The notes under the pieces are model-generated. The model was given only the letters and a program-made list of their open reading frames with translations. It was not told where the DNA came from and ran no database searches. A stretch of DNA of 64,000 nt from the NCBI GenBank assembly GCA_963748985.1, contig CAVVKQ010000020.1, positions 62,001 through 126,000 of the forward strand, given 5' to 3'. Below are positions 33,324 to 43,150 of this stretch, in pieces (within the stretch, counting starts at the first letter, position 1; each line of letters begins with the position of its first letter). Source of the stretch: RPQJ01 sp963748985 (GTDB taxonomy: Bacteria > Pseudomonadota > Gammaproteobacteria > Steroidobacterales > Steroidobacteraceae). The position numbers were made by a program, and so were the translations under genes.

Positions 33324-35420
33324 CTACGGAGCGGCGCCCATCAGCCTCCTGGCAAAATACGTGTACTCGAGCGCGATCCGGTACGCGAGCTGGTCCTGGT
33401 TCGCCGTGCCGCCGTGACCGCCCTCCATGTTCTCGTAGTAAAAGTAGTCACGCCCGAACGACTTCAACTTCGCCGCCGCCTTGCGCGCGTGGCCCGGGTG
33501 CACGCGATCGTCCTTGGTCGACGTGTAGTAGAAGACCGGCGGATAGGCGACGTCGGCACGCAACTTCTGGTACGGCGACCATTGCGCCATGTACGACCAG
33601 TCGGCCGTGTCCGGATCGCCGTACTCGGCGACCCATGAGGCGCCTGCGCCCAGCCTGGTGTAGCGCTGCATGTCGAGCAGGGGCACGCCGTTGACGATGG
33701 CCGCATAAAGGTCCGGGCGTTGATTCATGACGACGCCCATCAGCAGGCCACCGTTGGAGCGGCCGATGGCGCCGAGCTTGCCCTTCGTGGTGACGCCTGT
33801 CCGGATCAGGTCTTCCGAAACGGCGATGAAGTCGTCGAAGACCTTCTGCCGGTTCCCTTTCAGGCCCGCATCGTGCCATCGCGGGCCGTACTCCGACCCG
33901 CCGCGGATGTTGGAGAGCACGAGCACACCGCCGCGTGACACCCAGAGCTTGCCGGCAAGCGCGCCGTGTTGCGGTCGCGATGGATCCTCGTAATAGACCG
34001 GCAACGTCGCTGCGAGAAAGCCGCCATAGGCGTACTGCACCGTCGGTGCGTTGCCCTGGGCGAGCACCGACTTCCTGCCCATCACGAAGTACGGAATCTT
34101 CGTGCCATCCTTCGACGTCGCAAACCGCTGCTCGACGACGACGTCCGTCGCGTCGTAGGCCGCCGGCGTTGTGAAGATCTGCTCGATCGTGCCGTGCGCG
34201 CTCGCGTAGTAGAGCGTGAGTGGCGAAGTCAGGCTTTCGAACGAAAGCATCGCGTCGTCGGTGCCGCCGCCAGCGGAAGCGATCTTCAGCACCCCGTTCG
34301 CGGGCAGCGCAATCTGGGTGGCCCGCCACTCGCCTTGCGGTGCGCGCACGACACGCACTGCCTTGCCGGAAACATTCTCGAGGTACTGCACCACCAGACC
34401 AGTCTTGCCGATTGCCACGGTCTCGATCGACTGCGTGTCGTTCGCGGCGAACACGGGCTCGGCAGTACCACGTTTCAGGTCGTACGCGACGACCGAACCC
34501 TGGCGGTAAACCTTGCCCTGGTAATTCCACGCGTCGCGCAGGGTAAAGATCGCGCGGCCGTCGAGCACGCCCTCGAGGTTCGATTTCAAGGGCAGCGGCA
34601 ACAACGACGGCTCACCCAGGCCCGGCGCGTAGTGATACTCGGCCTCGAAAAACGACACGGCGCGCACGACGAATGGCTGCGCGCCACCGTCCTGGTCGAC
34701 GAAGGTGCGGACCGCAACGTCCTCCTTCCTGCCTTCGAAAAGGGGCGATGCTGCGGCGAGTGGCTTGCCGCGCCGCCATACCTTCACGATGCGCGGATAG
34801 CCCGAGTCCGTCAGCGTCCCGGCGCCCCAGTTCGTCCCCACGACGAGCGTGTCGGCGTCGACCCACGCCACGTCGGACTTGGCTTCAGGCAAGGCGAACC
34901 CGTTTTTTACAAACGCCCGGGCCGTCGTGTCGAATTCACGCCAGGTCGACGAGTCGCTGCCCCCGCGCGACATCTCGACCATGCACAAGCGGTATTCGGG
35001 CGACAGGCAGACGAACTGCCCGTTGATCCAGTTCTCGCCCTCGTTTTTCGCCAGCTGATCAAAATCGATCAGCGTTTCCCAGGCGGGCTTGCCCGCGCGA
35101 TAGCTCGTTACGCTGGCCCGGCGCCATACCCCGCGCACCTGCACATCGTCCTGCCAGAAGTTGTAGACGGCGCCGTTGTGAATCGAGCCGGTCGGAATGC
35201 GGGTCGGCGACGTCAGGATCGAGCGCGCGTCAGCGCGCATCTGCGCAAAGCGCGGATCGCCCTCGAGGACGGGCAGCGTGCGGGCGTTCTCGGCGCGGGC
35301 CCAATCGAGCGCTTTTGCGCCTTCGATTTCTTCGAGCCAGCCGAACGGATCCGCGGGCTGCTCGGCCAGCAACGGTGTCGCAATCAAGACAGCCGCCGAC
35401 GCGGCCAGGACAAATTTCAT
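33324..35420 (-). CDS. Prolyl oligopeptidase family serine peptidase (S9A), exported
   Basis: A 698-residue protein from ATG 35420 with signal peptide FVLAASAAVLIATPLLA. The frame is open further upstream, but only as the neighbouring gene's out-of-frame sequence. The beta-propeller spans about 60-400. The hydrolase domain carries the serine nucleophile in GAIGRSNGGLLMG, aspartate in TSTKDDRVHPGHA, and histidine in NMEGGHGGTAN, all intact. It cleaves short proline-containing peptides in the periplasm. Confidence 0.92.
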   Translation of the reverse strand: MKFVLAASAAVLIATPLLAEQPADPFGWLEEIEGAKALDWARAENARTLPVLEGDPRFAQMRADARSILTSPTRIPTGSIHNGAVYNFWQDDVQVRGVWRRASVTSYRAGKPAWETLIDFDQLAKNEGENWINGQFVCLSPEYRLCMVEMSRGGSDSSTWREFDTTARAFVKNGFALPEAKSDVAWVDADTLVVGTNWGAGTLTDSGYPRIVKVWRRGKPLAAASPLFEGRKEDVAVRTFVDQDGGAQPFVVRAVSFFEAEYHYAPGLGEPSLLPLPLKSNLEGVLDGRAIFTLRDAWNYQGKVYRQGSVVAYDLKRGTAEPVFAANDTQSIETVAIGKTGLVVQYLENVSGKAVRVVRAPQGEWRATQIALPANGVLKIASAGGGTDDAMLSFESLTSPLTLYYASAHGTIEQIFTTPAAYDATDVVVEQRFATSKDGTKIPYFVMGRKSVLAQGNAPTVQYAYGGFLAATLPVYYEDPSRPQHGALAGKLWVSRGGVLVLSNIRGGSEYGPRWHDAGLKGNRQKVFDDFIAVSEDLIRTGVTTKGKLGAIGRSNGGLLMGVVMNQRPDLYAAIVNGVPLLDMQRYTRLGAGASWVAEYGDPDTADWSYMAQWSPYQKLRADVAYPPVFYYTSTKDDRVHPGHARKAAAKLKSFGRDYFYYENMEGGHGGTANQDQLAYRIALEYTYFARRLMGAAP

Positions 35421-35493
35421 CACCACAAAGCGGCTCCTCGTGACGCAGGTCGGTTCGACCCGCGTCGCGCGTTTCAGTTCAATGGCGAACCCG

Positions 35494-36587
35494 TCAGTCC
35501 CAGAGCGAGACCATGTGACCGATGTCAGCGGCCGTACGGCCGCCATGTACCTCGCTCCACGTCGAGGTTGCGGCCGCCGCACCTTGCGCGTGCTGCACAC
35601 GCAGCCACGTGCGACTCCAGTCGACGAATCCGCTGAGCGCCTTGACGACTCGCTCCTGGTAGCCGCGCGGACCCCAGTCCTGCACGCGCTTCTTGACCTG
35701 CGTCGGTGCAAAGAAGAACACCGGCTTCGGCCCTGCCATGCCGGAAACGCGTGCCGGCGTGTCGTGGTGGCTGCGACCGACTGCCATCGAATGCTGCAAC
35801 TGGTCGCTGAAGTGAGCGTGGACCGATGCCAGCACGGGTCCGCTGCCGGCCATGTCGATCGACGACGATCGGCGCGCGCCGGCGGGATCGCGGCCACGTC
35901 GTCGTACGCGACCACCTCGTCGTAGCAACCGAGCGCATGCGTGAACGCATGATTGCGCGACGAGGTCACGCCGATGACTTCGAGCCCGGCACGGGCATCC
36001 GCACAGTGCGCAAAGCCGATCGCCGTCTTGCTCGATGCGGACAACACCAGCACACGTCGCGCACCGAACCAGTCGTTGTCGGCGAAGTAGTCTTCGGCCA
36101 GCCAGCCGGTGAGGAACAGGCCACGCAACAGCGCATGGCGATCCTCGGCGTCGGTTCCTGCCTGGTACAGCGTGTCGCGGGTCGTCGACGTGTAAGCCCG
36201 GTACACGGGGGCGTGAGCGGCTCGATGCGGCCCTTCGTCACGCAACCCGTCCGTAGTCGGCGTGACCGTCATGTCGACGTACCGCGCCATTGGGTACCAG
36301 CCGTAATACCGGCCGCCGGTCGGCACTTCGGCATGCTGCGACTCGACCACCTCCGCCCAGCCCATGGCCGGCACGCAACCCCAGCCCGCCTCGCCGGTCG
36401 GAAAGAAGTCCCAGTAGCCGAGCGTGTCGCCGGTTGTGGCGTAGGTCACCGTGTTCGCAGTGAGTGCAAAACGCTCGATCCGAAAGCGTACCTGGTTTGG
36501 CGCGAGGGGCGGCATCTCCGCCTCGATCACCCTGGTTTCGCCGTGCGAGCCGCGGTTGACCTGCAGCGTGACATTCCGATTTGGCAT
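35494..36587 (-). CDS. DUF2855 family protein, interrupted by one frameshift
   Basis: The first 235 or so residues (FRIERFALTANTVTYATTGD; LFLTGWLAEDYFADNDWFG; VLVLSASSKTAIGFA) match DUF2855, a quinone-oxidoreductase-like family of unknown role. Near 35875 the frame shifts, and the family C-terminus (SSSIDMAGSGPVLASVH; KPVFFFAPTQVKKR) continues in another frame to a stop at 35494. Both halves look well conserved, so a one-base error or very recent mutation is likely. It is divergent from the TolB-like/TPR gene. Confidence 0.75.
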
Positions 36588-36699
36588 CGCAGTTCCCCGT
36601 TTGGGGGGACACTATAGCCGTGCTGGCGCCGATCTTCGCGCGCAGCGACGAGCCGATCGTCCTGCCATGCAACACGGCTCATCGCAGCCCGGGCCTCGA

Positions 36700-36728
36700 T
36701 TGCTGCCGGTTCCGGCGACAGTCTAGAA
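36700..36728 (+). promoter_or_regulatory. Sigma70-like promoter of the TolB-like/TPR gene
   Basis: TTGCTG (36700-36705), 17-bp spacer, TAGAAT (36723-36728), ending 42 bp before ATG 36771. It lies in the 183-bp divergent gap with the DUF2855 gene. Confidence 0.45.
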
Positions 36729-36770
36729 TCGGTCCTGCCGCAACGGCCACCCGGCCGGGCCCGGAACCAC

Positions 36771-38564
36771 ATGAAGCACTTCATCGAGGAACTGCGGCGG
36801 CGTGGCGTATTGCGGGCCGGCCTCGTCTACCTCGCGAGCGCGTGGCTCGTGGTACAGGTGCTCGAGACCCTGGTCCCGATCTTCGGCCTGCCCGAGACCA
36901 GCATCCGCTGGGTCGTCATTGCACTGGGTCTCGGCCTCATCCCGGTCGTCACACTGTCCTGGACGTTCGAGTGGACGATCCATGGCTTGCGCAAGGATAC
37001 CGAGGTCTCCCGGGACCCCGTCGCGCGGGCAGCGGGCAAGCGCAAGTTCGATCGCCTCATCATCGCGGTGGTTGCCGTCGCACTCGGCTACCTTGCCATC
37101 GACAGGTTCGTGCTCCAGTCGCCGCACGAGCCGGCATCCGGTTCGCCAGCGTCGGTTGCCGTCGCGGTCCTGCCGTTCCAGACGCTCGGCGCAGAAACAG
37201 GACGGGAATACTTCACGGATGGCGTGCACGAAGAGTTGCTCGCCCAGTTAACGCAGGTCCAGTCACTGGCCGTGCGCTCGCGGACGTCCGTGATGCCGTA
37301 TCGCAGGCGAACTCAGTCGCTCGGTGAAATCGCACACGCGCTGGCAGCGGACATGATCGTCGAAGGCAGTGTCCGCCATGCCGGGCAACGCGTGCGCGTC
37401 ACGGCCCAACTCATCGACACGCGCACCGACCAGCACCTGTGGACGGGCAGTTTCGACGCGGAATTGACGGTCCAGAACCTGTTCGATATCCAGGCCCAGG
37501 CCGCACGCGAGATCGCGGGCGCGCTGGAGACCAAGCTCTCGACCGTTGGCCGGGTCGCATCCGCCGACCTGCCCACCCGGAACCTCGAGGCCTACGACCA
37601 CTTCCTGCTCGGCAAGTATCACTATCGCAAGAGCCGGGTCGATGACCTGCGGCTGAGCGTCGAGCACCTCGAATCCGCTGTGGCGCTCGATCCCGGGTTC
37701 GCCGAAGCCTGGGACTGGCTGGCATTCGCGCACAGTCATTCGGGAACGAGCAATGGCTGGCTGCTGCCCAAGGACGCCTACCCGAAGGCGCAGGCAGCGG
37801 CCCTGCGGGCACTCGAACTCGACCCGACGCGAACTGAATCGCGCGCTTTGCTCGGCTACCTGCGCGGGGTCTATGACTGGGACTGGCCCGGTGCGCTGGC
37901 CGAGCTCGACCGCGCGGTCGCGTTGTCGCCCGATACGTCGGGGACGATCTGGAGCTACGGGTATGTGCTCTCGATCATGGGGCGTCACGAAGATGCCTTG
38001 AAGATCGCCACAGGGTTTGCAGACTCGAACCCCGACGATCCGCGGGGCCATGCGGAGGTGGCGTACCGGTTGGTGGACGCAGGTCGCTACCAGGATGCTT
38101 TGGCACGCATACATCGGGCGCTGTCATTGGGCGGCGAACCCGGACCCCTGCACGACCTCGCCGGCGTCGCGCTGATCGGGCTCGGCCGGTACGGGGCGGC
38201 CGTCGACCGGCTCGAACAGGCCGCAGGATTCCAGGGCCGAGCCCACGACGTGCTCGGGCGCCTGGGCTTCGCTTATGCCCGCAGCGATCGCCTCGATTCC
38301 GCCCGCGAGGTACTGGCCGAACTGCAGGACCGCCGCCCGCGCGAACTCGTCTCGCCGGTCTCGCTCGCATTCATACTGGCCGGACTCGGCGAAACCGATG
38401 CCGCCATGACGCAGCTCGAACGAGCCGCCGACGAGCGCCAACGGGAGGTGTGTATCGCGGGTTACTCGCCGCTGCTGGCCGACCTCCGCGCTGAACCGCG
38501 GTTTCGGGCCCTGCTGGCACGCATGGGTCTGGCGCATCAGGCAGTGAAGTCGTCAGCGCTGTAG
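36771..38564 (+). CDS. Membrane-anchored TolB-like/TPR protein
   Basis: A 597-residue protein. Its N-terminus (FIEELRRRGVLRAGLVYL) and membrane segments near residues 15-38, 44-65 and 95-115 form the membrane module seen ahead of TolB-like domains in signalling proteins. Residues about 128-250 resemble the TolB-like adenylate-cyclase-associated domain (VAVAVLPFQTLGAETGREYF; GSVRHAGQRVRVTAQLIDT). From about 270 there are TPR repeats. It has no cyclase or DNA-binding domain. A scaffold or sensory role is likely. The same TolB-like module recurs in the two TIR proteins at 43781 and 61500. Confidence 0.82.
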   Translation: MKHFIEELRRRGVLRAGLVYLASAWLVVQVLETLVPIFGLPETSIRWVVIALGLGLIPVVTLSWTFEWTIHGLRKDTEVSRDPVARAAGKRKFDRLIIAVVAVALGYLAIDRFVLQSPHEPASGSPASVAVAVLPFQTLGAETGREYFTDGVHEELLAQLTQVQSLAVRSRTSVMPYRRRTQSLGEIAHALAADMIVEGSVRHAGQRVRVTAQLIDTRTDQHLWTGSFDAELTVQNLFDIQAQAAREIAGALETKLSTVGRVASADLPTRNLEAYDHFLLGKYHYRKSRVDDLRLSVEHLESAVALDPGFAEAWDWLAFAHSHSGTSNGWLLPKDAYPKAQAAALRALELDPTRTESRALLGYLRGVYDWDWPGALAELDRAVALSPDTSGTIWSYGYVLSIMGRHEDALKIATGFADSNPDDPRGHAEVAYRLVDAGRYQDALARIHRALSLGGEPGPLHDLAGVALIGLGRYGAAVDRLEQAAGFQGRAHDVLGRLGFAYARSDRLDSAREVLAELQDRRPRELVSPVSLAFILAGLGETDAAMTQLERAADERQREVCIAGYSPLLADLRAEPRFRALLARMGLAHQAVKSSAL

Positions 38565-38642
38565 ACTCGCGCCCCCAGGACAAGCTGACGCCATTGGCGC
38601 CATGCAGCGAGATCGGACGACGAGCCTCGCAGGAGCAGCAGG

Positions 38643-40163
38643 ATGAGACCGACGCTGAACGTCATCAGCCCCGAGTTGTGCGCCAAGGTGGTCACGGAGG
38701 CCAAGCGCATCCTCGCCGAAACAGGCATCGACATCCGCGGCCCCGGGATGCGCAAGCGCCTGCTCGACCACGGGTTGAAGACCACGGCGGACGGCACCCG
38801 CGTCCTGTTCCCGCCCGACATCGTCGACCGCGCGATCGCGACGGCCCCGAAGTCGTTCACGCTCTATGACCGTGAAGGCCAACCGCACGCGGAGCTGGGC
38901 GGCAACAACGTCCACTACGTGCCCGGCTCGAGCGGCCTGAAGATCCTCGATCACCGCACCGGTGAGACACGCCTCTCGAACTCGACCGATTTCATCGAAT
39001 ATGCCCGGCTCTGCGATGGACTCGAGCACATCGCCTACCTGGCGACCGCATTCTCGACCAACAAGGACATCGAGTCGCAGGTGTCGGACGCGTGGCGCCT
39101 GTACATGCTGCTCACGACGTCGAAAAAGCCGATGGTCTCGGGAGCATTCACCGAACACGGCGTGCCGCGCATGCGCGAGATGATGCAGCTGTTTCGCCGC
39201 GACCGGGCCGAGCTGATCGCAAAGCCGCTGTCGATCTTCACGATCACCGCGACAGGTAACTTCCGGTACGGCGAGGATTCGTGCCAGAACATGCTCGATT
39301 GCGTCGAGGCCGGCATCCCGATCGAGATCGTGCCCGTCACGCTGATGGGACTGATCGCGCCAGTAACGCTCGTGGGCGCGCTGGTATTTCACGTGGCCGA
39401 CGTGCTCACCGGCATCACGATGGCGCAGATCGTCCGTCCCGGCGCGCCCGTGCTGTTCGGCGGTGCGCCGGCGACGTTCCACATGAAGTCCGCGAGTTCG
39501 CCGATGGCGGCCATCGAGGCGCAGCACCTCAATGTCGCGTACGTCGCGGTGGCCAAGTCGCTCGGCTTGCCGACGCAGGCGTACATGGCGCTGAGCGACG
39601 GCAAGTCACTCGACGCGCAGGCCGGCGGCGAGACGTTCAGCAGCGCACTGCTGGCGGCGATCGCCGGCGTCAATTCGGTCTCCGGCCCTGGCATGCTCGA
39701 TTTCGTGCTCACGTTCAGCCTGCCGAAGCTGGTGTTCGACAACGAAGTGTGCGGCCAGTGCCTGCACTTCGTGCGCGACATGAACATCATCGAGGACCTG
39801 CCGGCGAAGCAGCTGGTGGAAGACCTGCTGGCGAACGATCACCTGATCACGTCGCCGCACACGCTGAGCCATTGGCCGCAGGAGCTCTATCTCACGAACC
39901 CGGTGATCGACCGCGAGAACCGCGAGACCTGGGAAAAAGCCGGCGCCAGGGACCTGTACCAGCGCACCTGCGCCGAAGTCGAAAACCGCCTGCAGTCGTA
40001 CACGCCGATTGCAACCGATGCAGCGATCGATGCGGAAATGCGCCGCATGATCGTGGCTGGCATGACGGCAGAAGCGCCGTTGCCGGAACTGCCGCCGCTG
40101 CCAGAGGGCGGTCCACGCGAAACGATGCGTGCGCGGCGGCCGAATCGGCGGCGCGCGTCCTGA
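38643..40163 (+). CDS. MttB-family (trimethylamine/glycine betaine) methyltransferase homologue
   Basis: A 506-residue member of the MttB superfamily, full length for non-pyrrolysine types such as MtgB. AGGAG lies about 9 bases before ATG 38643. Family segments include KILDHRTGETRLSNSTD, ITATGNFRYGEDSCQNML, and GLIAPVTLVGALVFH. There is no in-frame amber codon, so pyrrolysine is not used. Characterised relatives transfer a methyl group from glycine betaine or another quaternary amine to a corrinoid protein, but no corrinoid-binding gene lies in this window. The methyl acceptor is thus unknown. The C-terminal tail is arginine-rich. Confidence 0.87.
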   Translation: MRPTLNVISPELCAKVVTEAKRILAETGIDIRGPGMRKRLLDHGLKTTADGTRVLFPPDIVDRAIATAPKSFTLYDREGQPHAELGGNNVHYVPGSSGLKILDHRTGETRLSNSTDFIEYARLCDGLEHIAYLATAFSTNKDIESQVSDAWRLYMLLTTSKKPMVSGAFTEHGVPRMREMMQLFRRDRAELIAKPLSIFTITATGNFRYGEDSCQNMLDCVEAGIPIEIVPVTLMGLIAPVTLVGALVFHVADVLTGITMAQIVRPGAPVLFGGAPATFHMKSASSPMAAIEAQHLNVAYVAVAKSLGLPTQAYMALSDGKSLDAQAGGETFSSALLAAIAGVNSVSGPGMLDFVLTFSLPKLVFDNEVCGQCLHFVRDMNIIEDLPAKQLVEDLLANDHLITSPHTLSHWPQELYLTNPVIDRENRETWEKAGARDLYQRTCAEVENRLQSYTPIATDAAIDAEMRRMIVAGMTAEAPLPELPPLPEGGPRETMRARRPNRRRAS

Positions 40164-40523
40164 CGCTGGCGGAGCCTGTCCCCTGCCCGGCACGCCAGTC
40201 GCAACCTGCGCGTTCGACGAGCTCCTGGCGCCGCCCCAGTACCCACCGCAGGATCGAGACTGAGTCCATTCTCATATCGGCTGCAAAAGCAGAGTGGCGA
40301 CTTCTCGGCAGCCGCGCTGGCAGGTAGACTCCGGAACGTCGTCTGCCGCCACGGCGCCCGGGCGACACATCAACTCCCTGCTCCGACCCCGGTCGCCGCA
40401 ACAAATTGTGACCTGAATCAAGGTCTTGGCCTCGCGGACTCACGCGTCCGAACGGCCGGGCCGCAGTATTCCTGCAATTCAGTCCATGGACGGGCCAATA
40501 CAGAGAATTCCAAGGTGCCCTTG
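40164..40523 (+). promoter_or_regulatory. 360-bp upstream region of the GGDEF-EAL gene
   Basis: No gene is evident here. It holds a TAGACT -10-like element at 40325-40330 and a CRP-like site TGTGA-CCTGAA-TCAAG (40407-40422) with an imperfect right half. AAGGTG at 40512-40517 is the ribosome-binding site for ATG 40524. Confidence 0.3.
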
Positions 40524-43127
40524 ATGACGACGCCAAAACCGAAGGTTGCCACTTCTCGCCTGCACAGCATGCCGATCGTCGTGTGGCTGGTGCTGGGGTT
40601 CGGGGTCGTGATCGGCGCATTCGCGGCCGCCAGCGTCGTGTCGTTGCGCAGCACGCGCGATGCGACGGTCGACCTCGAGAAGATGCAGCTGGAGTTCGAG
40701 CCGTTGTCGCGCAGCGTACGCGACCTGGGCGACGGCGTGGCCACCTACGATCGGGCAGTGCTCGCCTACCTGCGCGCCGATACGCCGGAAAACCGTGGGA
40801 CGACCGTGGCGGCGGCGGAACGCCTGTCGCACGCGGCAAGCCAGATGCAGGAAGTCGACGCGGCCGAGGAATCCCCGCAGGTGCAGCCGCTGTTAAAGCG
40901 AATCGCTGACCACCAGGCCCAGGGCTTCCGGTTGATGAACATGCAGGATGAGCGCAGGCGAGCCATCGCCGGACTCGAGTCAGCTTTTGCCGCGCTGGAC
41001 CGCCGCACAAAGAGCGCGGGCGGATCCGGCATCGTCGTCGGCAACAGCCTCATGGCGCGGCCCACGATTGCGGAACTGGCGCGCTCCGTGGAGGCCGCCC
41101 GACACGACGTGGCGAGCGAATTGACGCAAGGCGGCAATTTCAGTGCCGGCCCCAATGGCGGCGAGACTCAACTGCGCCGGACACTGGAGAATCACCGCGC
41201 AGAGTTCGCGGACTCCCCGGGACAAAACTGGCTTGCCATGCAGATGGCGGACTTCGACCGGGCCGTCAAGCTGCGACGCCAGGCTCTCGGACTCGGATCG
41301 GAGATCGAGGCCTTGCAGGCCACCTTCGCCGCCGATGGCGATGCGCTTGCGGACATCATCCTCGAGAATGTCGAAGCCCCGGCCTGGCGTGAGTTCACGG
41401 CCTCGGCGGCCAACGCGCAGCGAGCCGTAGCTCATTCCGAGCAGACGATCAAGGATGCGACCTTCAAGGCGATCCTGCTGACGCTGCTGGCCCTGGCGAC
41501 CACGGCCTGGGCAATCACCTGGCCGGTGCGCCGGCTCACTGCCGGTACCCGCCGCCTGGCGTCGGGCGACCTGGCGACACGCGTCGCGCGGGGCGGCGCC
41601 AGCGAGCTCGACGAGCTTGCCAACGCGTTCAATTACATGGCGGCAGAGCTGGCGGACGCAGAACGGTCGGTCAAGACCTACCAGGCTCAACTCGAGCACC
41701 GCGTCGAGGAACGCACGCTGCAGCTCAGGCACCTCGCCGAGCACGACCCGCTCACGAACCTGCCGAACCGGCGCCAGTTGTTCCAGCGCCTGAACGACAT
41801 GCTCGAGTCGACCGGCGGTGAGGGGCCGGTGGCGTCGCACATCGCGGTGCTGTTCCTCGACGTGGACAACTTCAAGACGGTCAACGACACGCTTGGCCAC
41901 GAGTTCGGGGACCGCGTGCTCACCGAAATCGGCGAGCGCCTGCGCCAGTTCGCCGGCGAAACCGGCTTCATCGCGCGGCTGGGTGGCGACGAATTCACAC
42001 TCGTGTTCGCCTACTCGGGCGACTCCACCGAGGTCCAGCGGCGCGCCGAGCGCCTGGTTGGCGGCTTCCAGCGACCATTGCTCATCGATCGGCGCGAGGT
42101 TTCCGTCGGCGTGAGCTGCGGCGTCGCCATGTTCCCGGAGCACGGTCGCGACGCGACGTCGCTCCTGCGCGCGGCCGACGTGGCGTTGTTCCGCGCCAAG
42201 GAACTCGGGCGCAACCGGCTCTGCGTTCACGACCCGGCCATGCTCGTCGAGGCATCGAACCGGTTCCGCGCGGAGCAGGCGCTGCGCAAGGCCATCGAGG
42301 GTGGGGAACTGTTGCTGCATTACCAGCCGCAGGTCTGCCTCGGCCGGCGATGCACCACCGCGGTCGAGGCGTTGCTGCGCTGGAAGCGCAGTGACAACCA
42401 GATCGTCGCGGCCGGCGAGTTCATCGAGATCGCGGAGCAGTCCGGGCTGATGCTCGACCTGAACGACTGGATTCTCGAAACGGCTGCCGAAGCGGTCGCC
42501 ACGTGGCGACGCGAAGGCTGGCCCGAGGCGCGCGTGGCCATCAACGTGTCGGCGCAGCAGTTCGTGACCGGCAATTTTCCGCTCGACATCGAGCGCCTGC
42601 TCGCCCGGCACGGCCTGCCGCCCGAGGCGATTGAACTCGAACTGACGGAGACAATGCTGCAGACGGGCGCCGTGACGGTCGAGGCATTGCATGGCCTGCG
42701 CCTGCTCAACGTCGATACTGCGCTCGACGATTTCGGGACGGGCTTTTCCTCGCTGACCTCCATCGAGCGGTTGCCCCTCAACCGGGTCAAGCTCGACCGC
42801 AGCGTGATCGCGGGAATCGACAGCAACCCGCGCTCAGCCGCGATCGTGCACTCGATCATCGGCCTCTGCCGCAACCTCGGGCTGCAGGTGACCATCGAGG
42901 GCGTGGAGCGCCCCGCCCAGCTCGACTTCCTCGCGGCTTGTGGTGAAGTCTCGGTGCAGGGCTTCCTGGTCGCACGACCGGCCGAAGCGTCCGCGATCAT
43001 CGACATAGTCCGGTTCACCCGCGGTCATCTGGACTCGCTGCTGACAGCAGCGGCAAATGAACGCACTGCGACTCTCGACGATGACCTCTCTGGCTCGGTC
43101 CGCACGCTGCGACGCCACCGGTGGTAG
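40524..43127 (+). CDS. GGDEF-EAL cyclic-di-GMP enzyme with HAMP domain
   Basis: An 867-residue inner-membrane protein. ATG 40524 is preferred over GTG 40515 because AAGGTG is correctly spaced from it. The first membrane helix is about 16-40 (PIVVWLVLGFGVVIGAFAAA). A roughly 270-residue helical periplasmic sensor follows, then a second helix (ILLTLLALATTAWAITW), HAMP and a short coiled coil. The GGDEF domain has an intact RLGGDEFTLVF. The EAL domain has EALLRWKR, NVSAQQF, ELTETML, DDFGTGFSS and VTIEGVE. Both catalytic signatures are intact, so it could make or degrade c-di-GMP. The sensed signal is unknown. Confidence 0.92.
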   Translation: MTTPKPKVATSRLHSMPIVVWLVLGFGVVIGAFAAASVVSLRSTRDATVDLEKMQLEFEPLSRSVRDLGDGVATYDRAVLAYLRADTPENRGTTVAAAERLSHAASQMQEVDAAEESPQVQPLLKRIADHQAQGFRLMNMQDERRRAIAGLESAFAALDRRTKSAGGSGIVVGNSLMARPTIAELARSVEAARHDVASELTQGGNFSAGPNGGETQLRRTLENHRAEFADSPGQNWLAMQMADFDRAVKLRRQALGLGSEIEALQATFAADGDALADIILENVEAPAWREFTASAANAQRAVAHSEQTIKDATFKAILLTLLALATTAWAITWPVRRLTAGTRRLASGDLATRVARGGASELDELANAFNYMAAELADAERSVKTYQAQLEHRVEERTLQLRHLAEHDPLTNLPNRRQLFQRLNDMLESTGGEGPVASHIAVLFLDVDNFKTVNDTLGHEFGDRVLTEIGERLRQFAGETGFIARLGGDEFTLVFAYSGDSTEVQRRAERLVGGFQRPLLIDRREVSVGVSCGVAMFPEHGRDATSLLRAADVALFRAKELGRNRLCVHDPAMLVEASNRFRAEQALRKAIEGGELLLHYQPQVCLGRRCTTAVEALLRWKRSDNQIVAAGEFIEIAEQSGLMLDLNDWILETAAEAVATWRREGWPEARVAINVSAQQFVTGNFPLDIERLLARHGLPPEAIELELTETMLQTGAVTVEALHGLRLLNVDTALDDFGTGFSSLTSIERLPLNRVKLDRSVIAGIDSNPRSAAIVHSIIGLCRNLGLQVTIEGVERPAQLDFLAACGEVSVQGFLVARPAEASAIIDIVRFTRGHLDSLLTAAANERTATLDDDLSGSVRTLRRHRW

Positions 43128-43150
43128 CCGGGGCACGGGACGATCGCCGA

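Noticed and set aside
38643..40163. Pyrrolysine-containing trimethylamine methyltransferase MttB
   Set aside because: The frame has no internal amber codon, so it belongs to the non-pyrrolysine branch.
40407..40422. CRP or FNR binding site upstream of the GGDEF-EAL gene as a firm call
   Set aside because: Only the left half (TGTGA) matches well. It is mentioned only in the intergenic entry.
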